From the NCBI GenBank assembly GCA_016742255.1, contig JACVCB010000007.1, positions 62,001 to 126,000 on the forward strand: a DNA stretch of 64,000 nt. The letters are read 5' to 3'. This document shows, in pieces, positions 57,054 to 64,000 of this stretch (position 1 is the stretch's first letter; the number at the start of each line of letters is the position of its first letter). The notes beneath the pieces were generated by a model. It saw only the letters and a list, made by a program, of their open reading frames with translations. It was not told the origin of the DNA and searched no databases. Position numbers and translations under genes: made by a program. This stretch comes from Leptospira sp. Lineage in GTDB: Bacteria > Spirochaetota > Leptospiria > Leptospirales > Leptospiraceae.

Positions 57054-59036
57054 ATGATCTTTGGAGCCTGTTATTACCCAGAACAATGGAACCCTAAGGA
57101 CTGGGACGAAGACCTTAAAATCATGAAAGAAATGGGTCTTTCATCGGTTCGCCTCGCAGAATTTGCTTGGGGGATGATGGAACCCAAAGAAGGGAAATTT
57201 GATTTTTCCTTGTTTGATGCAGTTTTAGAAAAAATTCAAAGCCATGGTATGACTGCCATCTTAGGCACACCTACAGCAACGTTTCCACCATGGTTGTACC
57301 AAAAATTTCCAGAAATTGTCCAAGTATCAAAAGATGGAATTGTTCGTGGGATAGGTACAAGACGCCAAGCTTGTTTTTCATCACCTGCCTATAAAAAAGC
57401 GACAGAAAGAATTGTCACTGCGATGGCTAAACATTTTGGAAACCATCCTGCAGTTGTTGGTTGGCAAATTGACAATGAACCTGGCCATGAGGGTTCCGAT
57501 GTTGACTACTCTCCATTGGCTGAAAAAAATTTTAGAACGTGGTTAAAACAAAAATATAAGACTTTGGAATCGCTTAACAAACGTTGGGGGAATATTTTCT
57601 GGGGTGTGATTTATTCAGACTGGAACCAAATCCCTCTCCCAGGCGCACATGTAGCGAGTAATTTTAATCCTGCGATGATCCAAGATTATTATCGCTTCCA
57701 ATCCGACGAATTGGTGTCTTATATCCATTTCCAAGCAGAGATCCTTCGTAAGTACAGCAAAGGTAAACCACTCACTACCAATTTATACCCGTCACCTTTT
57801 TTACCTGTAACAGACATGTACGAAATATTCAAAAAACTAGACTATGTTTCGTGGGACAATTATCCTGTTTGGGGGAACCAACAAGAACCATACCCTCATC
57901 CTTTGGTGACTGCCACACAACAATATTCTCGAGGACTTAAAAACAAACCATATACAGTGATGGAACAATTCTCTGGTGTGCAAGGCCATGATACATTAGG
58001 TTATCTACCACCTCCAGGCCAAATTGGACTTTGGTTAACACAAGCGATTGTCAATGGTGCCAATCAAATTTATTTTTTTCGTTACCGCACTGCAAGGTTT
58101 GGACAAGAACAATTATGTTATGGAATTTTAGATCATGGGAAACGAAAAACTTCCAAATACTATGAACTCAAACAAACCATAGAAGATATCAAAGAATTTG
58201 CGGAAGATGTTGCCGATTCGCCTTACCCAGCAACGGTTGCGATCCTACATGATATTGAAAATTCAAGAAATTATAAACACCAACCATTAAGTGATGGCCT
58301 TCGTTTTGCTCCAGTTCCATTTGCTCAAGTGGGATATGATATAGAACTTGCTACTTGGTTTGCTGGAACGAATGTATTAAATGTAAATGCACATTCATTA
58401 CCAATTCATGCTGATATGGATTGGTCAAATTACAAAGTTCTCACACTTCCTCTTTATACAATGTTCGATCCTAAGATTGTTGAGAAATTAAAATCCTATG
58501 TGAACCAAGGTGGAACATTGGTTTTAGGGTATCGATCGGGAATTAAGGATAAAGACCACTGGATGGTAGAAGAACCTGTTCCTGGTGTGTTTGCTGAGAT
58601 GGCAGGAGTAGAAGTATTCCAATTTGAAGCGCCTGCAACAACTAAGGTAGGAATACGAATGGGAGTTTGGCCATTAAAGGGATCCAAATTTTGCGAAATT
58701 TTGGAACCAAAAACGGCAAAAGTTTTAGCACGTTACCGTGACAAAAAGAAATTCTATTCAGGAAAACCAGCCATCACAGTGAATCAATTTGGTAAAGGAA
58801 AGGTCTATTATGTAGGAACTTCCTTAACACCTGAAAGTTTTGTCCTTCTCTATCGTCGGATTCTGAAAGATGCAGGAGTTCGATTTGGTTTACTTGGTTC
58901 CACAATTGAAAGGCATATCCGAGAGGGAAAACGCTTTAATTATGAAATCACTATGAACCATTCGAATCAATATAAATTGGCTGGTTTATCTATCTTAAAA
59001 CCTTTTGGATATAAAATCAAAAAAATTGAAAAATAG
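57054..59036 (+). CDS. Beta-galactosidase, glycoside hydrolase family 42
   Basis: 660 aa. The GH42 order is present: FGACYYPEQWNPKDWDEDL, VRLAEFAWGMMEP, WQIDNEPGHEGSD with the acid/base Glu, and YTVMEQFSG with the nucleophile Glu, then a trimerisation domain with YKVLTLPLYTMFD. There is no signal peptide, so it is cytoplasmic and probably acts on short galactosides. This is unusual in a genus that feeds on fatty acids. The start has AAAGGA upstream. Confidence 0.93.
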   Translation: MIFGACYYPEQWNPKDWDEDLKIMKEMGLSSVRLAEFAWGMMEPKEGKFDFSLFDAVLEKIQSHGMTAILGTPTATFPPWLYQKFPEIVQVSKDGIVRGIGTRRQACFSSPAYKKATERIVTAMAKHFGNHPAVVGWQIDNEPGHEGSDVDYSPLAEKNFRTWLKQKYKTLESLNKRWGNIFWGVIYSDWNQIPLPGAHVASNFNPAMIQDYYRFQSDELVSYIHFQAEILRKYSKGKPLTTNLYPSPFLPVTDMYEIFKKLDYVSWDNYPVWGNQQEPYPHPLVTATQQYSRGLKNKPYTVMEQFSGVQGHDTLGYLPPPGQIGLWLTQAIVNGANQIYFFRYRTARFGQEQLCYGILDHGKRKTSKYYELKQTIEDIKEFAEDVADSPYPATVAILHDIENSRNYKHQPLSDGLRFAPVPFAQVGYDIELATWFAGTNVLNVNAHSLPIHADMDWSNYKVLTLPLYTMFDPKIVEKLKSYVNQGGTLVLGYRSGIKDKDHWMVEEPVPGVFAEMAGVEVFQFEAPATTKVGIRMGVWPLKGSKFCEILEPKTAKVLARYRDKKKFYSGKPAITVNQFGKGKVYYVGTSLTPESFVLLYRRILKDAGVRFGLLGSTIERHIREGKRFNYEITMNHSNQYKLAGLSILKPFGYKIKKIEK

Positions 59037-59057
59037 AATCATATTTGAAAACAAAAA

Positions 59058-59951
59058 ATGAAAGTACAAGATTATAGATCCATCAATCGAATGTTGGGAG
59101 ATGTTTCAGGAAAAAATAAAGTCGGGGATGTTTATGTAGATAATTTACATTCACCTTACATTCAATTTTCTGATCGTTTTACAATCCATGGAACATCAAT
59201 CACGGAACCTGAGTTTGGTGATATCAAGGATTTTGTTCAAACTGTGATTAAATTTTTACCAGAAGCAGTTGAAGGTACAAGTTTGTTACCTGAACCGAGG
59301 CCAAAACGCGAAACTGGAAAATTGTTTTTTGTCAGACCAATGATGTTTGGTGCTTACCAGTTTTTATATGTATTTTCTGTTGATATGTTGTATTTGGGTG
59401 GTGCCAAATCAGAAGAAATCAAAAGAGCTGGTTCTCAAAATATGACACCAACGATTGTAACAGATCGATTGTATTTTCAGGTTAAAGTTATACCGATCAA
59501 AACGCTCAAGGAAGAGGGAGAAAACGTTCTTGATTTTGAAGCGAAACGATTCCAAGGAGGAGAGTTTCGTGTTGAATCGGAAAGAGACGAAAACAAACCA
59601 ATTCGGAAATTTTCTGAAATTTTTGATGAAATCGACTTTTCTGATACCGAATCAAAAATCAGAGAAGAGTTAGGAATCACGACAGACATTTGGAAATTGG
59701 GAAGGATTTATAGTCCTATTGGTATTGATTACCTTTCTCTTTCGTTACGTTTTTTAAATCCAAGTCTTCCAAAGACAATTTACCAATTTAAGAAATTTTA
59801 TCAAATCTTAGAAAATACAAACCAAACCATTCCAGAAGAAACACTAAAATCTTTTCATGAATATCTTTCTTCCTTCGAAGTTGAAAGAACCGTTTCTAAG
59901 TCTGGGAATATTTTATGGAAAGTGAATCAAAAATTAACCGATAATGGATAA
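59058..59951 (+). CDS. Conserved-looking protein of unknown function
   Basis: 297 aa, soluble, no signal peptide or membrane segment. A beta-rich first half (PYIQFSDRFTIHGTSITEP, KLFFVRPMMFGAYQFLYVF) suggests a PilZ-like or sensor-like beta barrel, but no motif is diagnostic. It starts 21 bp after the GH42 gene and ends 9 bp before an inositol-phosphatase-family gene, so the three form an operon. I do not recognise a family. Confidence 0.75.
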   Translation: MKVQDYRSINRMLGDVSGKNKVGDVYVDNLHSPYIQFSDRFTIHGTSITEPEFGDIKDFVQTVIKFLPEAVEGTSLLPEPRPKRETGKLFFVRPMMFGAYQFLYVFSVDMLYLGGAKSEEIKRAGSQNMTPTIVTDRLYFQVKVIPIKTLKEEGENVLDFEAKRFQGGEFRVESERDENKPIRKFSEIFDEIDFSDTESKIREELGITTDIWKLGRIYSPIGIDYLSLSLRFLNPSLPKTIYQFKKFYQILENTNQTIPEETLKSFHEYLSSFEVERTVSKSGNILWKVNQKLTDNG

Positions 59952-59960
59952 GTAATTACA

Positions 59961-60803
59961 ATGGGTATCTCTTCACCAACGATCAATTTCCCTGTCGATG
60001 AGACAATCAAACGCATCGAGTATGTTAAAGCAAATGCCATGGGAATCATCCATGAAGCTAAAAAAATCCAAAGAGAAGTTTCTGCTATTAGATCAGATAC
60101 AGATGCAGATGAAAAAGAAAGAATTGATGCCGCCGACGGAAAGTTAGGTGATATTCTCATTCGATTTTTACAGAAATCATTTCCTAAAGATGGAATTGTT
60201 TGCGAAGACAAACCACCTATTGATGGTGGTGAGTTTAAATGGGTTCTTGATCCTGTGGATGGTTCCATGAATTTTGTAAGGGGCCTTCCTCTTTATGCCA
60301 TTTCTTTTGGTTTGGAACACAGAGACACACCGGTCGGTGGAGTGGTGATTGTCCCACCGCAAGAATCTGTGTATTCCGCTGTGATGGGAGAAGGTGCCTT
60401 TAAAAATGGCGAACCAATTGTCACATCACGTGTTTCGGAACTCAATCGTGCTATTTTTTCTCCCAACCTTCCTACCAAAAGAGCCCATATGATCCAAGAG
60501 ATTATGGCTGATTTGTCGGGATTTTTGACCTATGCACGTTCCTTTCGCCGAACTGGTTCCTTTGTTTTGGATGTATGTTTCATTGCAGAGGGAGTTATGG
60601 ATGCAATTTGGGAAAAAACAGTGAAACATTGGGACGTTTCAGCGATCTCTGTCATTTTATCTGAAGCGGGTGGGAAATTAACTGACTTAAATGGAGTTCA
60701 TTACTATACAGGACTTCCTGAGTTAGTAGCATCCAACGGGGTATTACACTCAGAAATTTTAAATTTATTGAAGACAGTTCGTTCTACCGTCAGTCGAAAT
60801 TGA
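59961..60803 (+). CDS. Inositol-monophosphatase-family phosphatase
   Basis: 280 aa. Metal motifs: GIVCEDKPP (usually EE), WVLDPVDGSMNF and VKHWDVSAISVILSEAGG. The family includes inositol monophosphatase, histidinol phosphatase and PAP phosphatase. The neighbours do not decide which, so no symbol is given. Confidence 0.92.
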   Translation: MGISSPTINFPVDETIKRIEYVKANAMGIIHEAKKIQREVSAIRSDTDADEKERIDAADGKLGDILIRFLQKSFPKDGIVCEDKPPIDGGEFKWVLDPVDGSMNFVRGLPLYAISFGLEHRDTPVGGVVIVPPQESVYSAVMGEGAFKNGEPIVTSRVSELNRAIFSPNLPTKRAHMIQEIMADLSGFLTYARSFRRTGSFVLDVCFIAEGVMDAIWEKTVKHWDVSAISVILSEAGGKLTDLNGVHYYTGLPELVASNGVLHSEILNLLKTVRSTVSRN

Positions 60804-60808
60804 TAGAG

Positions 60809-60835
60809 AGAATGATTAGAATCATTCTACTTTTT
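60809..60835 (+). terminator. Hairpin with T-run after the IMPase gene; also Fur-box-like
   Basis: AGAATGA (60809-60815) pairs with TCATTCT (60822-60828), followed by ACTTTTTTAG, which reads as a terminator. The wider palindrome AGAATGATT-AG-AATCATTCT also resembles a Fur/PerR operator, and it lies 82 bp before sodB. Both readings are possible. Confidence 0.5.
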
Positions 60836-60909
60836 TAGTTTACGATTTGCTTTTGTGAATGAGACTAGAGACAAAATACAAATACACTTAGATCCATCAG
60901 GAGACCACC

Positions 60910-61482
60910 ATGGAACATAAACTCCCAGAACTTCCTTATGCAAAGGATGCACTCGCTCCCCATATTTCAGCAGAAACTCTTGAGTTTCATTATGGAAAAC
61001 ACCACCAAACTTACATTACCAATTTAAATAACCTCATCAAAGGTACAGAATTCGAAAATGTCAGTTTAGAAGACATCGTGAAAAAATCCACAGGTGGTAT
61101 TTTTAACAATGCTGCGCAAGTTTGGAACCATACTTTCTACTGGCATTCTCTTTCTCCAAACGGTGGCGGAGCACCCAAAGGGGCAGTAGCTGACCTCATC
61201 ACAAAATCCTTTGGATCTATTGATGCATTCAAAGAAAAGTTCACACAATCTGCTGTGACAAACTTTGGTTCTGGTTGGACATGGCTCGTGAAAAAAGGCG
61301 ATGGTCTTGAAATCGTGAATACAAGCAATGCTGGTAGCCCTTTGAAAGATGGACTGCAAGCACTTCTTACAATCGATGTTTGGGAACACGCATACTACAT
61401 TGATTTCCGAAATGCTCGTCCAAAATATGTGGAAGCATTCTGGAATTTGGTAAATTGGGATTTCGCAAACAAAAATCTATAA
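60910..61482 (+). CDS. sodB: Superoxide dismutase, Fe type
   Basis: 190 aa. Metal ligands: His in [12 protein letters not shown], His in NHTFYWHSL, and Asp/His in [27 protein letters not shown] and FGSGWTWLV are the Fe-SOD diagnostic stretches. There is no signal peptide, so it is cytoplasmic. AGGAGA precedes ATG 60910. The saprophytic L. biflexa is known to have SOD while pathogenic leptospires lack it, so the gene hints at the clade. Confidence 0.96.
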   Translation: MEHKLPELPYAKDALAPHISAETLEFHYGKHHQTYITNLNNLIKGTEFENVSLEDIVKKSTGGIFNNAAQVWNHTFYWHSLSPNGGGAPKGAVADLITKSFGSIDAFKEKFTQSAVTNFGSGWTWLVKKGDGLEIVNTSNAGSPLKDGLQALLTIDVWEHAYYIDFRNARPKYVEAFWNLVNWDFANKNL

Positions 61483-61507
61483 ATTCAGGATTCTCATCCT
61501 AAGCCAG

Positions 61508-61544
61508 AAAAGGCAGGTTCCGGAATCCGGCTCCTGCCTTTTTT
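61508..61544 (+). terminator. Intrinsic terminator of sodB
   Basis: AAAAGGCAGG (61508-61517) pairs with CCTGCCTTTT (61533-61542), with an inner CCGG/CCGG stem and a closing T-run. Confidence 0.9.
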
Positions 61545-61595
61545 ATTTCTAAAATTGATTCAAAATGAATCTTGGTAACAAACATTGAGTACACT

Positions 61596-63005
61596 ATGAG
61601 CCAATCACTTCCGAAAATCTCCATTCCTAAAAAACCCAATTACACTTCTTTAAGTTTGCCGGAAGGGATCGAGTTTTGGGAACTCTTTCGGGAGATTGAA
61701 GAGAAATACGAGAATTGTTTTCTTTTGGAATCGGCTGGTGATAACCAATATGACTCAAGGTATTCTGTCATTGGGTTTGACCCTTCCCATCTGATCAAAG
61801 GAGAACCTGGAGTTCTCGAAATTGATGGGGAACCATACAAGGTGGAAAATCCCTATTTTGCTCTTCGAAACATTACAGATTATAATTCATTAAGCATCAG
61901 TTATGCGGGAGGACTAGTTGGATACTTGGGTTACCAAAGTATGCAGTTTTTTGAGCCCAAATTACAGTTAAAACCACATCCTGATTTCCCCGCGATGATC
62001 TTCGGGATGTATTTAGATGGTTTAATTTATGATAAATTTACAGGTGAACTCATCTATTTTGATAATGGGAACAATCGCATTGACCTTGTTAAGTCAATCC
62101 TTGGCTCATTAGAAAAACCAGTTACTAAAAAACCAAAAGCAAAAGTTTCCATTGTAAGTAATGGTCTTTCCAAAGATGTCCACAAACAAATGGTAGAAGA
62201 AGCATTAGAGGAAGTGAAAGCAGGAAATACTTTCCAATGCCAAATTGGTTTTGAAGAAACATATTCAGTAGAAGGGAATCCACTAGCCATTTACGAAACC
62301 CTTCGAGAAATCAATCCATCACCTCATATGTATTATGTGAAGTTTGGTAAACGAGTGATTCTTGGTGCAAGTCCGGAATTATTATTCCGATTGAGACAAG
62401 GGGAAATGGAATCTTTCCCTCTTGCTGGCACCACTAAACGTGGCAAAGATGCAAAGGAAGATACTATCCTTGCAAGAAAACTTTTAATGGATCCGAAGGA
62501 AATTGCAGAACATAATATGTTGATCGATCTCCATCGGAATGATATTGGTCGAGTTGCAAAATTTGGAACTGTAAAAGTGAGAAGAAGATTTGATATCAAA
62601 CGTTTCTCGCATGTACAACATATCTCAAGTGAAGTAGTCGGTATTTTATCTTCGAAGGAAGATATGTTCTCTGGTCTTGCATCATCCTTTCCAGCTGGGA
62701 CCTTATCTGGTGCTCCCAAAATAGAGTCCATGAAAATCATTGAACGAATTGAAAAATCACCACGCGGGCCTTATGGTGGAGCAGTGGGAAGTTTTGGGTT
62801 TAATGGTGACTGTACATTTGCCATTCCCATCAGAAGTTTTTTCGTAAATGATGGAAAAGGTTTTGTGAGAGCTTCAGGTGGAATCGTGTATGATTCCAAA
62901 CCTGAGGATGAATACCAAGAGATTATCAATAAAATGGCATCCGTTCGTAAGGCTTTAGATTTACACAAAGATCCAATTCCTACTGAAACAAAAGGAAAAG
63001 GGTAG
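61596..63005 (+). CDS. trpE: Anthranilate synthase component I
   Basis: 469 aa from ATG 61596 (a TTG at 61572 would add 8 residues). The chorismate-binding domain has LGASPELLFRLRQGEMESFPLAGT, RNDIGRVAKFGTVKV, HVQHISSEV, FPAGTLSGAPKI and GPYGGAVGSFGF. The N-terminal domain has LLESAGDNQYDSRYSVIGFDP. It makes anthranilate with trpG, which starts 10 bp later. The same family includes PabB; the PabA-type partner and overall form favour trpE but cannot exclude a shared role. Confidence 0.9.
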   Translation: MSQSLPKISIPKKPNYTSLSLPEGIEFWELFREIEEKYENCFLLESAGDNQYDSRYSVIGFDPSHLIKGEPGVLEIDGEPYKVENPYFALRNITDYNSLSISYAGGLVGYLGYQSMQFFEPKLQLKPHPDFPAMIFGMYLDGLIYDKFTGELIYFDNGNNRIDLVKSILGSLEKPVTKKPKAKVSIVSNGLSKDVHKQMVEEALEEVKAGNTFQCQIGFEETYSVEGNPLAIYETLREINPSPHMYYVKFGKRVILGASPELLFRLRQGEMESFPLAGTTKRGKDAKEDTILARKLLMDPKEIAEHNMLIDLHRNDIGRVAKFGTVKVRRRFDIKRFSHVQHISSEVVGILSSKEDMFSGLASSFPAGTLSGAPKIESMKIIERIEKSPRGPYGGAVGSFGFNGDCTFAIPIRSFFVNDGKGFVRASGGIVYDSKPEDEYQEIINKMASVRKALDLHKDPIPTETKGKG

Positions 63006-63015
63006 GGTAACACAA

Positions 63016-63624
63016 ATGAAAGTTCTTATCTTAGACAATTATGATTCCTTTACTTATAATTTATACCAAATCATTGGCGAAATTTTAGAAGAAAGAGAAA
63101 CTCCATTTCGTTTGGATGTGGTTCGTAATGATGAAAAATCATTTTCAGAAATCAAACAGACTAACTATGATAAGATTATCATATCCCCTGGTCCAGGTCA
63201 TCCAGCAGACCCAGCTTATTTTGGAGTGAGTGCTGATATTTTAAAAGAATTAGGAAAAACAACACCTATATTAGGAATTTGTTTGGGCATGCAGGGAATG
63301 GCAACAGTGTTTGGTGGAGAAGTGGTCCGTGCAAATGTTGCAATGCATGGAAAATTATCACCGATTGAGCATAATGGTAAGGGTGTATTTTCAGGTCTCA
63401 CACAGAATATTGAAATTATGAGATACCATTCACTAGTGGCAAAAGAATCTTCTTTACCAAAAGATTTGGAGGTGACGGCACGTGTTTCTTCAGGTGAAGG
63501 AAAAGGTGAGATTATGGGATTACGCCACAAAACCTTTAAAATAGAAGGGGTGCAGTTCCATCCAGAATCCTTTGGGTCTGAAGAAGGCAAAGAACTACTT
63601 CGAAATTTTATTAACGGAAGATAA
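63016..63624 (+). CDS. trpG: Anthranilate synthase component II (glutamine amidotransferase)
   Basis: 202 aa class I amidotransferase. ILDNYDSFTYNLYQI, ISPGPGHP, the catalytic Cys in GICLGMQGMA, and HPESFGSEEG with the catalytic His. It feeds ammonia from glutamine to TrpE and may also serve PabB. Confidence 0.95.
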   Translation: MKVLILDNYDSFTYNLYQIIGEILEERETPFRLDVVRNDEKSFSEIKQTNYDKIIISPGPGHPADPAYFGVSADILKELGKTTPILGICLGMQGMATVFGGEVVRANVAMHGKLSPIEHNGKGVFSGLTQNIEIMRYHSLVAKESSLPKDLEVTARVSSGEGKGEIMGLRHKTFKIEGVQFHPESFGSEEGKELLRNFINGR

Positions 63625-63664
63625 TCTAAAAATACGAGACTTGAAACTCAAAATTCAGTTTCGT

Positions 63665-64000
63665 TTATTTGAGATCACCTAACATTGCTTCCTCCCAAGA
63701 AGCAAAAAAATCAAAATCATTACTTGCTTTTTGTGAATCATCATTTCCAAACAACGAAAACTTTTTACGTTTAATTTCATTGTAGGTGGAAATTGTGTTT
63801 AATTGGCCCTGTTTTGTTTTTTCAAATTTGGCATGTAATTGTGAGCCACCTTTGCCTTGGGTACCTTGTATGAGTAGTGTAAAAAATTCATCAAAGTATT
63901 CATCCATATTTCCTGGGATAAAAAAATTAACGAATCCTTGAGGAATTACATAAAAAAAGTTACCATTGATTTCTTTTTTCCCAATTCTTAAAAAATTTCC
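63665..64000 (-). CDS. Partial protein of unknown function, 5' end beyond the window
   Basis: The frame is open from its stop at 63665 to the right edge (112 codons). The visible C-terminal part is hydrophilic (KFEKTKQGQLNTISTYNEIKRKK, FASWEEAMLGDLK) with a short hydrophobic start FFYVIPQGFVNFFIPG. No motif is recognised. The Met at 63907 is probably internal, not the start. Confidence 0.6.
   Translation of the reverse strand, partial: GNFLRIGKKEINGNFFYVIPQGFVNFFIPGNMDEYFDEFFTLLIQGTQGKGGSQLHAKFEKTKQGQLNTISTYNEIKRKKFSLFGNDDSQKASNDFDFFASWEEAMLGDLK

Noticed and set aside
56979..57086. N-terminal extension of hslO to 57086
   Set aside because: The extra 36 residues do not look like Hsp33 and would overlap the GH42 start; ATG 56978 gives the normal N-terminus.

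Overview
The window is chromosomal DNA of a spirochaete of the genus Leptospira, and it holds the replication-origin region of the main chromosome. Four things point to this: the block dnaA-dnaN-recF-dciA-gyrB-gyrA; a LipL21-type outer-membrane lipoprotein just downstream of it; the low-GC, A/T-ending codon use; and a bactofilin beside an M23-type protein. An iron-type superoxide dismutase gene fits a saprophytic rather than a classical pathogenic Leptospira, since pathogens are known for lacking SOD. The species cannot be fixed from sequence reading alone. I saw no phage, insertion sequence, rRNA or CRISPR array.

Layout, left half. 1-6.0 kb: 3' part of a membrane pyrophosphatase (truncated by the window edge), a TPR-like exported protein, acs and folE. 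6.2-10.2 kb: a tight plus-strand run of glycosyltransferase, BFD-like [2Fe-2S] protein, WbuC-type cupin, PHB-depolymerase-like esterase, an alpha/beta hydrolase with an Asn where the nucleophile should be, and a DUF2892 membrane protein. 10.3-15.3 kb: an RlmD/TrmA-type methyltransferase, then a dense RNA-information cluster (three tRNA-Ser, a small membrane protein whose 3' end lies inside tRNA-Arg(ACG), tadA, dnaX, ybaB, recR). 15.5-21.5 kb (minus): beta-barrel protein, family-3 solute-binding protein, PD40/OmpA protein, serS, tatD. 21.6-25.3 kb (plus): a degenerate M23/LytM protein, bactofilin, a YaaR-type protein and an MsbA-like ABC exporter. 25.3-30.8 kb: parB-parA-rsmG and mnmG (minus), with a perfect parS inside rsmG and a near-perfect one in the neighbouring gene.

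Layout, right half. 30.9-43.1 kb: ilvE, holB, dnaA, a 246-bp candidate oriC, dnaN, recF, dciA, gyrB, gyrA, a dus gene and a PilZ protein, closed by a strong terminator. 43.2-52.8 kb: lipL21, an exported vWA-like protein overlapping an AAA+/Fis-HTH protein, holA, maf, small proteins, an SDR, tsaC, and a divergent pair of lipoprotein genes (CapA-type and phosphodiesterase-type) whose 5' ends overlap. 52.8-57.0 kb (minus): rnr, tsaB, tsaE, hslO. 57.0-64.0 kb: a GH42 beta-galactosidase, an unknown protein, an inositol-monophosphatase-family protein, sodB, trpE-trpG, and a partial minus-strand gene running off the right edge.

The points most worth a second look are: (i) DnaA lacks the usual GRDHTT signature in its DNA-binding helix, while the dnaA-dnaN gap carries three TTATCGACA-type boxes rather than TTATCCACA; (ii) tadA begins two bases after the gene of tRNA-Arg(ACG), the tRNA its product is expected to edit, and the preceding coding frame ends inside that tRNA; (iii) two divergent lipoprotein genes encode their signal peptides on opposite strands of the same 44 bp; (iv) three enzyme-family proteins have lost canonical catalytic or contact residues.
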